DNA of 64,000 bases from Amyelois transitella (lineage: Eukaryota > Arthropoda > Insecta > Lepidoptera > Pyralidae). Below are positions 33,660 through 48,600 of this stretch, in pieces; position 1 is the first letter of the stretch, and every line of letters starts with the position of its first letter. The stretch is from the NCBI RefSeq assembly GCF_032362555.1, contig NC_083509.1, positions 9,633,001 through 9,697,000 of the forward strand, written 5' to 3'. The notes below the pieces were generated by a model, which had not been told where the DNA came from, made no database searches, and was given only the letters and a program-made list of their open reading frames with translations. A program made the translations under genes and the position numbers.

Positions 33660-36600
33660 CTACGTGGCGCCGTGGGCGAACAAGCCCTCGAGCCCGGCGC
33701 CCTCGGGCGCGTCCACGGCGCTGCGCGGCTTCTCCTTGGCGGGCGGCATCGCCGGCAAGTTCAGGATGAACACTTCTTTCCTGAACAGCTGGCCTACGTT
33801 CCGACCGATCAGCTGGAATATTTCAATAAAGAATAGTTTCAAATTAGATACGTTTTAGAAACAAAATTGAGTGAATAGATTGCCGTATCCGGCCAGTGTC
33901 GCTGTGATGTGAATGACGAATCAAATGATGACTTTAAATGATGATCTGTTTTGATTATGAGATAGATGCTGTATGATGACCCTTTGGGAATAGCCAAAAG
34001 AGCGCATCCCAAGGAAAAAGTTTAGGTTTAAACAATCCAATAACACAAGCAAAATTTTAATTCGAATCGCTAACCAGGCATAACGATCAGCCTGTTATAC
34101 CTTTGGTTTTGGTCGAGCACGAAATAAAGCCCTCGCTACAATACGGACTTAACAATTGTTTTGGATAACTAGTAGGTATAAATCAAAGGTCACTGAACTT
34201 ACAGAGTATAATACAACACATACCTTAGCGGTGATCTTCTTGAAGAGATCTCGCTTGCTCTTGTCAATCTTGCTGGGCTTGCCGGCCTGCGCGCACAGCT
34301 TGTCGTCGAGCCGCTGCAGGTCGTGCTCGTCCACGTCGGGAATCTCGCGGAGCAAGTTGGCCACGCCAGGGAATCGCGGCCGGAGGATCTCATAAGCCTA
34401 GCAAATAAACAGGAATGCTTTAAAACTTGCTGTAAAGTTAGTAGGTAAGCAGGAATAGTGCCTAACTTTTTGGAAACGACGCGTAACGATTGTATGTTAA
34501 AAGCAAATGAGTGCATAAATGGTTGAGTGGTCTGTATCCTGTTCCAAAGTGTAGTCGTTTAAATTTTACCGAGGTCAATTAGTAATGATTATTTTCCGAT
34601 AGTTAAGTTTGATATCTAATTTATAATAAGGGACCCGTCATAGGACATGATCCAATCTGAGTGAGGTTCTCGTGCAAGGTTGTGGAGGTTATAGTATAAA
34701 GGAGTCATCATTTGAAGGGTAAGGTGCGCTACCTGCAGGGCGAGCGCGAGCAGCGCGGCCTGGTTGGCGTCGTGCTGGCCGTGCGTGCGCAGCGCCGCCA
34801 GCGCGGCCGCCAGCGCGCCGCCCGCCTCGCCCGCGCCCACGCGACCGGCCGCCAGCGCGCCGCGCAGCAGCGGCAGCGCCAGCGCGCACGCGCGCAGCGA
34901 CGAGATCGAGTCGTTCCACACCAGCGCGCGGAGAACCTGCGACACGTATAACATTATCTTTCAAATAACCTGTGGGATTACTGCGACATTTATTCGATCA
35001 AATGCGTCGAGCAAGCAAACGCTAAACGGTATGGAATTAATGCCATCGCATTACCACTAGGTAGCGCTGATTAAATCACATACAAATTCGTGTTTACTTA
35101 CTCGTCGTTTAAACGATCAAATGAGTCGAACAAATAAACGTTAATATCAAACAATATGTACACGTTAATGTGTCTTTTCCCACGTCTATATAAGACAGAT
35201 AAACTCTTATATTTACACACACCACCGCTATGGTACGACATTTCTCACTCCGCTTTGTCTGTCCTTCGACATCCCTACTTTTAAGCCTGTGGTCTCATAT
35301 CTTTTTTTAGCTACGTAATGGAGCGATTTTGGTGACGGTGGCGGTATAGTCAGTCATTTATTTAAAAGACAATCTAAAAGATTCCACAAAACAACGCACC
35401 AGCATGTGCAGCTCTTTCTTTCTTCATACATACATAAAATCACGCCTCTTTCCTGGAGGGGTAGGCAGAGACTACCTCTTTCCACTTGCCACGACCTCTT
35501 TATACTTCCTTCGCTTCATCCACATTAAATTTTTTTTCTTGATGTTGTTCGCAATGTCATTGATGTGAAAGCTATCACGGATACGGGAGTTTGCCACGGC
35601 AAGTAGGTTACAATACTGACCGTGTGCAATATGGCGGGCCCAGCAACGGGATTCTGTAGCAAGGCAGCCCCCAACTCGGACACAGTATCGGGCTGCCTCA
35701 CGTTAGGCGGTAGTGGATCTTCTTCCATGCCGGCCTCGTTCGTGTTAGCGAGGCTCTCCGCTATCAACGGGGAGTCCACTAGCGAGATCTGTGCGACAAA
35801 TATATACTTGTTAGTGAAACATTTGACATTATTTTCCCCAAGGTCGCGTTTCCCCTAGGTCCGGGACCTATAACAAGATTATAACAGAATTAAAACTGTA
35901 AGTCACGACACGAGTCTTTGTTTCTTTTTATAATGTGCGCAGATTAACCTGCACTAGCACCTAGGTCAACTGAAAATCAGCTCTATAGCAATATATTCGA
36001 TGAGCTATGACCTTTTTGTATTGCTGCATCTCACATCCTTATTAATTTGTATTTCATATGTACATTGCAAATTGTGTGTAGCAAATCAAATAAATGAATT
36101 ATCTATCTAATATTCTTAAATTCTTTTATAAGATCATTCCATGTGTGTTAAATGAAGTAAAAGAAACTAAATAATCTGGATGTTAAAATAAGTATAGTTG
36201 GTAAGTTACACTGTTACATGGTCAAGTCTGAAACATCGCTCCAACTACAAAACTATTACCGTTAAGTTAGTTTCAAACGGAAGTGAGGTTATTAATGTGA
36301 AAATGTATTTCTTTTAAGCCATTAAATCTTAAGAATTTGACAATTGCTTTATACAATGTTGAGAAGATAGTATAACATTTTATCTAACAATAGACACCAG
36401 GGTTCAGACCGAAATTCAGACAACAAGAATCACCTTCAAAACCTCCAAGTATTCCCTGGTGAGATGCCTCACCATGATGTCCTCCAACACTTCCTGTGAC
36501 TCACTGCCGCCTTCCTCTTCCAGCTTCCCTGACTCATACAGTGATGTGATGTAATCCCAGCGCTGAGATAAATGCATTAGCACTGAAACAAATATATTTT

Positions 36601-39600
36601 ATTATTCTATTTTCTAATTTAAGACAATATTAATGACTTACTTAGTGTCTGAGTTGTAAATCTGATGACATATGAAATGACAAAACAAAATGATAATATT
36701 TCAGCTGTAGTCTGTAACGTTTAAGTATCACATGAATTCGACGTTTGTGTGCAAAGACTCATAATTAATTTTGCTTAGAAAACTATTTTGTAACAGGTGA
36801 AAAGGGTTGGAATTGTGACTTCGGATCACATTATACATTAAATCAAAACTTGTCTTAGTCAAATTGAAGTATCCATCGGTATCTCGACATTTTACTATCA
36901 TACTCACTGCACGGCGCGACGTGTTCGTGCAGTGGCAGTGCCACGTCCGCCCTGTGCGCGGGCGGACAGTGCCCCAGCAGCGGTTTGAGCGCGTTGCGCA
37001 GTATCGGGCGCAGCCAGTGGTCGGGCAGCGCGGGCAGGCCGTGCAGCAGCGAGCCGACGAGGTACTTGGCGAGGCCCGGCGCCGAGTACAGCTCGCGCCC
37101 GAGGTTGGCGGCCGCCGCGCCCACCAGGTGGCACACCTGTAGCCACGACAGATTATATATTATGTAGATCCTACTATGTAATATTATAAATGCGATAGTT
37201 TGTGCCGTGTGGACCTGTAGCAACGACAAATTATATGTTGATCCTACTTATATTATAACTAAATGCGAAAGTTTGTGCCGTGTGGACCTGTAGCAACGAC
37301 AAATTATATGTAGATCCTACTTATATTATAAATGCGAAAGTTTGTGCCGTGTGGACCTGTAGCAACGACAAATTATATATTATGTAGATCCTACTATGTA
37401 ATATTATAAATGCGATAGTTTGTGCCGTGTGGACCTGTAGCAACGACAAATTATATATTATGTAGATCCTACTATGTAATATTATAAATGCGAAAGTTTG
37501 TGCCGTGTGGACCTGTAGCAACGACAAATTATATATTATGTAGATCCTACTATGTAATATTATAAATGCGAAAGTTTGTGCCGTGTGGACCTGTAGCCAC
37601 GACAGATTATATATTATGTAGATCCTACTTATATTATAAATGCGATAGTTTGTGCCGTGTGGACCTGTAGCCACGACAGATTATATATTATGTAGATCCT
37701 ACTTATATTATAAATGCGAAAGTTTGCGCCGTGTGGTTCCCGGCACCAATGCAAAAAAGAATAGGACCACTCCATCCCATTACCATGGATGTCGTAAAAG
37801 GCGACTAAGGAATTGGTTCACAATCTTGGGATTCTTTTTTAGGCGATGGGCTAGCAACCTGTCACTATTTGAATCTCAATTCTATCATGAAGCCAAATAG
37901 CTGAACGTGGCCATTCAGTCTTTTCAAGACTGTTGGCTCTGTCTATATCCCACAAGGGATATAGACGTGACCATATATGCGAAAGTTTGTGAGTACGTCA
38001 GGATGTCAGTATGGAAGTTTGTTACTCTTTCACGCAAAAACTACTGAGCCGATTACGATGAAATTAGGTTTGTAGGTAGCTGAATACCCAGAATAACATA
38101 TAGGCTATTTTTTATCCCGGAGTTCCCGCGGGATGGATTCCACGCGGACGAAGTCACGGGCGACCTCTAGTTGAAAATAAAATTGTTTGTTGAGCGTACC
38201 ACTCAGCTTTGTTGTGCGTAGCGCGACATCTTAGAAGAGCAACGATTAATTAAGGATTGAAATACCATTTTCTGTGTAGCGCACCACTCATCTTCGAAGA
38301 AAATATGCTGTAGGTACAGGCTAACTAAAAATCTGCTCGCATGCGGGTCAATCTAATATGACATACATTCATTATCACATAAAGTGCAATATACACGTTT
38401 TCATGAAGTTTGGACAGCCAAGACTATTTCAACGCTGTTTAAAAATATAAAAGGAACGATTGCTTGATAAAGATTATGTCATAAAATTTACTTACATTAT
38501 CATGTAGCGTATGCAAGAAGTTTTGCATCCGATCCTGTGGCGTAGTCGCTACGGCCGAAATTTCCGGGTCTCTCGGGCCCAATAAGTTCTTTAGTTCTGC
38601 CATCGGCGGGGTCAAAGCTTTGGCGTGGCCGGGGTGTATAAGACCGGCTGCGGAGGGTAAGTGGAGGTCGTGGAGGGATCGACAGAGGGAAAGGGCATGT
38701 GGGAATAGGGGTAGGACGTGGGAGCCGCAAGGGTTCCGCCATATTGGATTCCCGGACGCTGTGACGCCGGCGCTGAAGCCGCCTCTTGACGCTCTGTGAA
38801 TGGAATTGTCATTTGGAATATACTGAGATTAATAGATATATTAATGGATTAATAGATATATTAATGGGGAGCTCTAATTGCTGGGTCCAGAGATTAAAAA
38901 TTTAAAAGAGTTTTCTAATATGGTTTAGGGGATGCACTAAGAAATTTCTCAATAACTGCAGATTAGTAGGATTTTTCGCCTTACGCGGTGTGAGCTGCTA
39001 GCGTACCTCAGTAAGCCGCCCATGCAGTATATATATACAGGGTTATTTTCAATTAACTAGAATCCTTTTAACAGGTGAATCTGTACATCAAACTGAGCAA
39101 CTTTTAGTAAGGGACCAACCACGAAATCACGAATAAAAAAATTCGGTAGCTAATAGACCGTGCTAATAGAATGTTTTATTCTTTTTTAGTCGATGGGCTA
39201 GCAACCTGTCACTATTTTGAATCTCAATTCTATCATTACGCCAAATAACTTAATGTGGCCAATCAGTCTTTTCAATACCGTTGGCTCTGTCTACCCCGCA
39301 AGGGATATAGACGCGATTATATGTATGTATGTAGAAGAGAGACACTGACTTGTCGGGGTCGGAGGGCACCATGGCGCGCTTGACGACGCCCAGCGTGAGC
39401 GTGAGCGCGTGCAGCAGCGTGCGGCGCGAGTCGCCGGCCGCGTCGGGCGCGGGCGCGGGCGCGGGCGCGGCCGCCAGCCCCACCAGCTGCGCCAGCGCCG
39501 CCGCGCTGCCCACGTGCGGCGCCAGCGCGGCCCAGCGCGCGCCGCAGTCGCCCAGCACCTGGCGGCGGACATCGCAAGTTACAACAAGTGAGCCGATAAC

Positions 39601-42600
39601 AATATTGTGATTCTGTTAGTGTCTTAGAATATACCCAAAAAAAAATTATCCAAACCGGATAAAAATAACGTAATAGTGAAACACAGAGGTCAAAAAAAAA
39701 ATTCAAAAAATTCAAAATTTTTATTCATTACTATAGGATACTATATATCGCTTAATAATTGTCAAAACGTATGGTTTAACAACATTGGTTGACGTCAAAT
39801 AAATTACTTAAAAACTAAGTTTACTGTCGCTTCCAAGGCGTCAGTGCAGAAGAAGCGGTAACAAACTGCACTGCAGAAGGTCAGATGGCATTTGAGGTAC
39901 TTCGTGATCCGAATCGTTATTGCTTAACTTACTGAACCCTGGATAAAATTAAGTTCTGAATACCCATGATAGAGTCGCAAAGATATATGGAATAGTATCA
40001 TCGATTTACTACCACTCATAAATAGCCAATTTAGTTAGCTGTAATCAACAAAGACGACCATATCAGCAACATTTCGAGCTGAGCGGATTGAAAACGAACA
40101 CATACCTCAGCTACAAGCGCGCTCTGTCGCTCGTAGCAACAGAAGTGGTTGGACACGAGGAGCAGAGCTTCTTGTATCGTCACACTCTCCACTGCACTGA
40201 GGTCGGGGCGAGCTAACGCTGATCGACATAGTTCGTGTAGACGAGGGAATACGGGCAGCAGGAGAAGCGGGTACTGAAACAGAAGTATCATGGTTAACAT
40301 GTCTGTTATCATTAACCAGTTAAGATCCAAAGCGATTAAGGTTTCCAAGTGGTAAAAAGCGTACCCAGGTGATGACTCTTTTGAGTAACAGTTACCAAAC
40401 TATGACAAAGAAAAAAACAATATTTGGGCGACAAAGTGTAACCAATTTTATTCATAAAAATACGTTTACAGATTAGACATTACACACCGGAGATCAGGCG
40501 CTTACATTATGGTCGTCAAACTCATGTCCTCCTATGCCTCGTCTCTGGGACAAACATCCTTTTAGCCTATAAAAGTCCACTGCTGGACTAAGTAACTAAT
40601 ACCTCCCCAGAAATTTTCTAATAGTCACCACGCTGGGCACGCGGATTGGTGACCAGTGCCTATTGATTTTGGACCATATTGTCATATAAGCGTAGGAGAC
40701 GCTGCTGCCCACTTCCCCCTTAATCGCATCTTGCGATACCCACGGGATGATATTATGGGTGGGTGCTATTCTACTCTGCCCGCACCACACGCTTGGACAA
40801 ACCCAGCCCAATAAAACACAATAATAGAGTTAGAATAATCACCTTATAGCCCAGCTTGACCAGCAGCCCGGCGGCGTGGCGCCTGACGTTCTTGACCTGC
40901 CGCGAGCGCCTGTCGTGCGGCGCCCGGCCCTCGTACACTAACGCTGCGAAAATCTTGTCCAGAACTCGCGGAAGAAGATCAGCTCCGGCCACTCCTACTC
41001 CTGGACCTAAAGAATGAAAAGCTTGTTAGGAAAAAATAAGGTACACAAATTAATTTCGAAAATAACTCGAAACTTTGGCAATAGTACATGCTGGCACGCT
41101 GGCCGTGCCCCAATCACATTTCATGACTGTCCTTTGCATAAAAACAATTGATGACAAATGAATAATATTACATCGGACTCCTTTACAGAAAGGTGAGGAT
41201 ATAACAGAGATTGATGCCAGTTGAAAGGATAATAAAACTATCAAAAGCAGCAGCTGCAGCCCTTCCACCACGTTCGCACGGGCTCCGCTTGAAGCGCTTG
41301 AAGCACTCACCCGCCAGTTGGCTGTAGGCACAGCTGAGGAACACGAACAGCGCCGATATCAGAGACAGCAGCAGCGACAGTATGAGCGGCGCGGCCGGGC
41401 TGCACGACACACAGCGCTGCAGCAGCTGCAGCCCTTCCACTACGTTGGGACGAGGTTCCGCTTGTAGCAAACGAGACAGCACTACGTCCAACACCTGGGA
41501 ACAAGTATATTAGTTTGTGTTTAAAATATGTTCTCGATTGAAGCAAAAGAGACGGTAATACGTCCAACACCTGGAAACTATCGTAACATTCTAATTATGT
41601 TCGGGCATCATCGGTGAGTAATACCGGGCGTGCGAGCAGGACGGAAGACCGGACCGACATTCTTCAGTACAACTCCAACCTAAACCTATTCATGATATTG
41701 TTTGTACGACCGTTTTATTGACGATGAAGTAAAAAGTCGGGGGAATTTGAGGCCTATACAGAGAGGGCAATTTCATTTTACTATTCTCATCCGAACCAAA
41801 CAATCATTCGTCCTTTTCAAAATTTAATCTTAATGTATTACAATAAAGCATACAATCCTTGGATATAAAACTCTGCTCATTAATAAGCATTTTTCATGGT
41901 AAATTTTTTTAATGGCATATATAAGCGGACGTTTGTTTTTGCTCTCATCTTAAAATCAAGTATATAGTAGATCGAAGACTTTCCAAACAATTAATAGATT
42001 TGTCAGTAAATGTTCAGTTCAGTTAATGAACCATTTCAGTCTAGTTGGCAGTATGAGCATGCATACCTGCGAGAGAGCTTCCCACTCGACGTGCAGCGGG
42101 TGGGCGGCGTCCGCGTCGGGCGGGCACGCGGCCACCTTGTCCAGCGCCGCGCGCGTCCACTGCTCCACGAACGACCACGTCACCAGCGACGCGGCCGACA
42201 TGCAATGTCTGAGATACACGCACATTTTTAATTCTTATTCAGATCGAGATTTGTATAACTTTGATTGTGTAATGGCTTATTATCGGAAATTAAAAAGGTG
42301 TTTCATAATGTATGACTCTACTATATATGTTTTTTTTATTCGCAATTTGCATTGTATTGTATTTTATTAGGGATGTACCACGGGAGAAGTCGTGGGTGGC
42401 AGGGTGCTAGTTAGTTACGGCCCTCTCAAACAGCCCACTCTGTTGCACTTCGCGCACGCCGACTATGAGGAGAGCAGGCTGCATTACAACAAGGTCATCT
42501 CACTCTTTATCTCATTGTGTTTGTTTGTTTGGAAATATGTTCAAAACTTTATTCAAGTAAATCAATCGCCATCACATGTGGCGACATTGGCTGATTGGAA

Positions 42601-45600
42601 ATCCCATTTATTTCTAGACGCTAAAAGATGCGTTTAGCGGGATAAGAGCAACATCATTTAAAAAAAAGATTTAATGGTACATTTAGTCATAAAAATGGGT
42701 ACACAATGACATTTTGACTAGAAAAAATAAGAAATTGATCCTCACCTAAAACTCTCCAATATTTCCGTGCGACATCTGCTGAAGAACACTGCAAACTCCT
42801 GTTCGCTGTCGTAGTCGATACAGGCGTACGCTACAGCATCATTCACGCCACTCACTCGCGACGACGGGTAAGTCACCTAAAAACATGTTTGCATTTGGTA
42901 AAAAATTAAACCCTAATAAGCACTAACCCAGAAGGGTTGGATTCCTCCATTGCCAGTACCTTATTGCTGGCGGTTTGTCTGCGACCGCACGGAAACAAAA
43001 ACTTACTGGCTGGCTTACTTGTAGAGGGTAGAATAAACAATGATCATTCATAGAAAAACAAAGTTTGTCTCAGCCAATCACAGCGAAGCAAGCTATGCGT
43101 TCAGCCAATAACAGCGAGTATGTTAAAGCTGAGTTTCCCAAGATATTGCTATGTCGGCGGTCGAGCCCGAAATGAAAAGAGTTATAAATGTGGAGGAAAT
43201 GAGAGATGTATGTATGTAAGGACCGTAGCAAGTGAAAATCCAGTTTCTTTTCTACCTTCCTTGCAGGCGTGATGGTATGTATGAGCCCTAAAACATCGCT
43301 CTTGCTACAATTACCTTGAGCAGTTTCGGAGCGGAAGCCTGCAGCCACCTGGGCACGATGGCCAGCAACTGCGGCAGTTTGGATATCTGCTCGTGCTTGA
43401 AGAACGCCAGCCACACGCTGTTTGTAGTGTGCACGATGCATAAAGATGGGTGCTGGCTCAAAAGGAGTAAGGTTTCGAGCAACACCGGCATCCAGGCTTC
43501 CACGTTGGTAGCGTTACTCCATAACGTGGTCAGTTGTTGGCCGAGACCGGCTAAAACCTAAAAAATAATTGAGACTATATATAAAGGTATACACATCGAG
43601 CATAAAATGAAGGTAGATTTTTAACCTTTCTGGTGATTCCTTGTGATGACGTTATTCTATTCCTTTATTTTGCCAACAATGGCAACTCAAAATTTGCTCC
43701 AAAGTTTTGACTGGCACAGAACGCCTTAAGGCATTACATTCGCATATTGTAAATTTTTTAGCACAATCAAGTTTAAATAAATATTGTACAGAAAATTCTC
43801 ATACATATTTTGTTATTTTGGGCATCATTGAAGCCCTCAAGGATGAATAATTTTCCCCTTCTTTTCACATTTTCCATTAATTCTTTGCTCCTTATAGTCG
43901 CAGCGTGATGTTATATAGCCCAAAGCCTTCCTCGATAAATGGGATATTCAACGCAAGAATTTTTTTTCAATTCAAACCAGTAGTTCTTGAGATTAGCGCG
44001 TTCAAACAAACAAACTCTTCAGCTTTATAATATTAGTATAGAAGATAAAAAAACATACCTGCGACAACTTCTTTAGGAACAAATAATGATTCTCATCAAC
44101 CATGCTGATGCTGGCGACAGCTGCACGGTGAATGCACCTGATCGCCTCTTCGCTAAATAATATCATAAGTGGTTTTCGCTCCTTAGTCTGAAATAATGAA
44201 TTATATTAACATTATTATATTTACATACATATGGTCACGGCTATATCCCTTGCGGGGTAGACAGAGCCAACAGTCTTGAAAAGACTGAATGGCCACGTTC
44301 AGCTATTTGGCTTAATGATAGAATTGAGATTCAAATAGTGATAGGTTGCTAGCTCATCGCCTAAAAAAGAATCCCAAGTTTCTAAGCCTACAGAGCCAAT
44401 AGTCTTAAAAAGACTGAATGGCCACGTTTAGCTATTTGGCTTAATGATAGAATTGAGATACAAATAGTGATAGGTTGCTAGCCCATCACCTTAAAAAGAA
44501 TCCCAAGTTTGTAAGCCTATCACTTAGTCGCCTTTTACGACATCCATGGGAAAGAGATTATAGACATTGGAAGACTTGGAGCGAAATAAAACGCGAAGCT
44601 CAAGACCGAGCGGGATGGCGACGCACTGTGGATGCCCTCTGCCCCAGCAAGGGGACATAGGACCTTAAGTCAAGTAAGTCATGGGAAAGAGATGGAATGG
44701 TCCTATTCTTTTTTGTATTGGTGCCGGGAACCACACGGCAACATTATTTATGTTACAATAATTTCACATATTTCATATCAATAATTCAATTAGCAGCGGA
44801 GGGTACAAAATATAAAGATGGAAGAGAATGCTTACAGAGCCCTTCCTATTGACTATTTGCAAGAGACACTCCGCAGCTGAGAGCTGGAACGCGTCGTCTT
44901 GCAGCAGAAAACACAGGATCTCGAGCAGGCGACCATTGTTTGTTACCACGTGGTTGATGGACACCCACTCCACGAAGCCGGTCAATGTCAGCAGTACTAC
45001 CTGCAGGATCACAATGTAAATACAGATTATAGAAGTAAGTTTTTGTTTATGTTATAACTTATTTAAACATCATTTAACCTAATAAGCATGCTGAAATTTT
45101 GGTATAAAATTTTTTTGTTGGTTTAAAACTCGTGGCATCGCCGTTTCCTATCAAAATTCGATTGCAATTTTAAACTTTAATGCCAAATGCTAATTAACGT
45201 TGGAGAACCACATATTATGATGAACAAACATACATACATATAATCACGTCTATATCCCTTGCGGGGTAGACAAAGCCAACAGTCTTGTGAAGACTGATAG
45301 GCCACGTTCAGATATTTGGCATTACGATAGAATTGAAATTCAAATAGTGACAGGTTGCTAGCCCATCGCCTAAAAGAAGAATCCTAAGTATATAAGCCTA
45401 CCCCTTAGTCGCCTTTTCCGACATCCATGGGCAAGAGATGGAGTGGTCCTATTCTTTTTTCTATTGGTGCCGGGAACCACTCGGCAAGATGATTATTATG
45501 ATGAAACATACCATTTTATAAATCTCACTCAATAAAGTTTCAATTACCAAATTTTATTCTATTGATTTAATGAAAAAAAAAAAAAAGAATTTCACTCACT

Positions 45601-48600
45601 TGTACAACCCGTCCATTGCTGGCCGCCGCCGCGTAGTCCCCGGCCGCGGTCTTCTCCCTAAACTCCTGAACGTGGAGTTCAATGAGACGCATGAAAAACG
45701 CGAAGATTTCAGACATGTTGCTAGTGAGCGCTTGGTAGATGTCCTTCCTTCGCTGGTTCTGCTCTAACGTCTGTGAAAGACACAATAATTTAAAATACAT
45801 TCATATATATAATATATATATATAACCGTTTTATATTAACCCGTAAGGGATTAAAATGTTATATATATATATATACATATATATATATCCCTTACGGTTT
45901 AGACAGAGCCAAGTCTTAAAAAGACTAAAAGGTCATGTTCAGCTCCGTAAATACATACATATGGTCACGTCTATATCCCTTGCGGGGTAGACAGAGCCAA
46001 CAGTCTTTAAAAGACTGAATGGCCACGTTCAGCTATTTGGCTTAATGATAGAATTGAGATTCAAATAGTGACAGGTTGCTAGCCCATCGCCTAAAAAAGA
46101 ATCCCAAGTTTGTAAGCCTATTCCTTAGTCGCCTTTTACGACATCCATGGGAAAGAGATGGAGTGGTCCTATTCTTTTTTTGTATTGGTGCCGGGAACTA
46201 CACGGCACAAAATCTTTATTCATTATTATAGGATAATATCATATTGCTTAATAATTGTCAAATCTTTTGGTTTCACAACATTGGTTGATGGTTGGTGATA
46301 GATTGAGTTACAAATAGTGACAGGTTGTTGATCACAGGTTGTTGACCATCTTCACAGGTTGTAATGGTCAACAGTCCAACAGTAAAGTGTGTCAATCTCA
46401 ATACATTATTCAGAAATTCTGTACAACCATCTTAATAACACACTGACACAGATGTTTGCTGTTCTACTTTTCATATTTATTGAATGAGCACATTTTAGAA
46501 TATCTATAAAATACATAAAGAAAACATGTTTTACAAGCTTTTGCCTGCTAACTCATCGGCATGGTTTCTTTATTGCAACAGAAAGAAGGTTCTGTATTGT
46601 TGGTTATTGTTTGGTGCCAAGATCAACAACCAACACACCAACATCAGAATTGGTTCAATGGTTTAATAAAAACGTAACATACATAGACAGAGTTACTATT
46701 GCATTTATAATATAAAGAAGGTTTATAATATAAAGGAATATTCTAATTTCATCCTGGCTGGTTGCATTTTCACCACTCCGGAAGAGCCAGGTCGCGGCGC
46801 CCCTTTTGATCCTGGACTGGGCAATCCAGGTTTTTACCTTTGCAGGGGAACCTAAACCATATTGGATCAGGCTAAAAGCTGGAATAGATGAACATGCCTA
46901 TTGCCTTAGTTGCCTTTAACAACATCTTTTATGTACTCTCAAGTGCTAGGTACCAAGGGGCAATAATTTTAATTATGTTAAATCACGTCTATATCCCCCT
47001 ATGGGGCAGACAGAGCGAACAGTAATCAAAAGACTGAAGGCCACATTAAAAAGTACAGATTCAATTTGTAAATCTTTACATGATGAAAAGATCATAGTTT
47101 TATCATATGTTTACCAATTCAGTTATGCGAATATTTCAAGGTCAAATTAATAGAAAAGCGTGAATGACGAATTTACAGCATCTCCTTATCAATGCACTTG
47201 CAACTCAATATGTTGAGTTGAGACTACTAGATTTTAATTGTATAAATAATTAGTGAATCAAGTTATTAAGATTCTGTTAACTATTGAGTTTATTGAAAAA
47301 CTGTCGTTATCTAACAGAAAATTGTAGTTTTTCAATTTCCTTTCAATTTCAAAAGCCTTTATTGCTGACTTACAGATTTACACAACAATACAATTACACA
47401 TATACAACTGTTTTAATAAAAACACATCAGCCTCCATCAGCATGTCCTTTAGACACAAAGACCTCCTCCAGATCTCTCCACTTTTTCTGGTCCCTTGTGA
47501 GCCTCACCCAAAAGGCACCTGTGTTGAAAATTGTAATTATGGCATATTAAAACTATTTCTGATCATACCTGTAGAGTAGCAACATCCTCAACCAATCGCA
47601 AGAATACATGCAACACAATCTGTGTGTGAGGGTGTCCCCTGGCACAAGCATCACTTAATTCCCCAAGCAATGTCGGCCACTGCTGGGGCCATTCCCGCTT
47701 TATCATCTCCACGATGACGCGCGCCAGAGCATCGTTCAGGTGCCCAATCTCCCAGCCACCCAAGTATAAAAGCTTCATAGCATTTTCCTAGAACAAAATC
47801 GAAATCCAAAATAAAATCAATAAGGCAAATATGTGAGCATGCTAGTATATTTAATAAATACATATATATAATATATATAAATAATAAAATATAACATCTA
47901 TACTGCAGCATAATATTTATACTACAGAAAGCCCACAGCTTAACAGGTGTAAAACGAAAAGACCTTTCTTAGTGGACGTCTTCTAGTTACAATCTACCTT
48001 CCTAACAAATTTCATCTTTATTGCCTTATGTTATTTTGTGATCAGAGAGTTTTTCAAAAACCAGATCATGAACAATGTAAATATGATATATTTATAAATA
48101 TAATTAGATGAGAAATAGATTTAGATGAATAATTTATTATTTTTAATAACTGATAAAAGAAAAATATTTGACAATTCTATTTTCATATTAACATTGTTCT
48201 GGTTCTGGTGTATATTTAGCTAGGAACATGATTTCACTGACATTTGCATGAAAACGAAAATCTTTCTATTAAAATGATAGGTGCCAGAAATAATTGGATG
48301 AAGAGCAGAATATCGTAGCACAGGTAAAGATAGAAAAATACAAATTTTATAAAGCAACCCATTCCTATTTTATTCAAAATATTAAAATACAATTAGGTTT
48401 AATTTGGCAATGAACACTGATAAATTAGTTTATTGTTTTTTATACCTTGATAAATATTTTTTCTGCTTGTGTAATCTGAGGCCATTTGTACTTGACTGTG
48501 TTCTCCATGAGCTGCAGGCCAAAATGTTTTACAACAGCAGAGTACTGGTTGCCGCTAGCTAGGAGCAGGCCTGCTTGAGCACACCATGGTGAGTTTTCTT

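Noticed and set aside
34689-34964. Arg/Ala-rich open frames over XPO5 exon 18, and similar ones over exons 9, 13 and 15
   Set aside because: They are alternative frames of very GC-rich XPO5 exons; the exportin frame is the one that joins in phase with its neighbours.
37321-37674. Hydrophobic minus-strand open frame (117 residues) as a gene
   Set aside because: It is the by-product of a 78-bp tandem period; its RIYIIYNLS repeats are minisatellite translation.
37134-37735. CRISPR-like array
   Set aside because: Direct repeats have no unique spacers of constant length; units are contiguous 69-78-bp copies of mixed transposon and splice-site sequence in a eukaryotic intron.
38500-38812. Two Pro-rich minus-strand frames over XPO5 exon 14
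   Set aside because: Only the third frame gives the exportin-5 block SGNPIWRNPC and fits the phases of exons 13 and 15.
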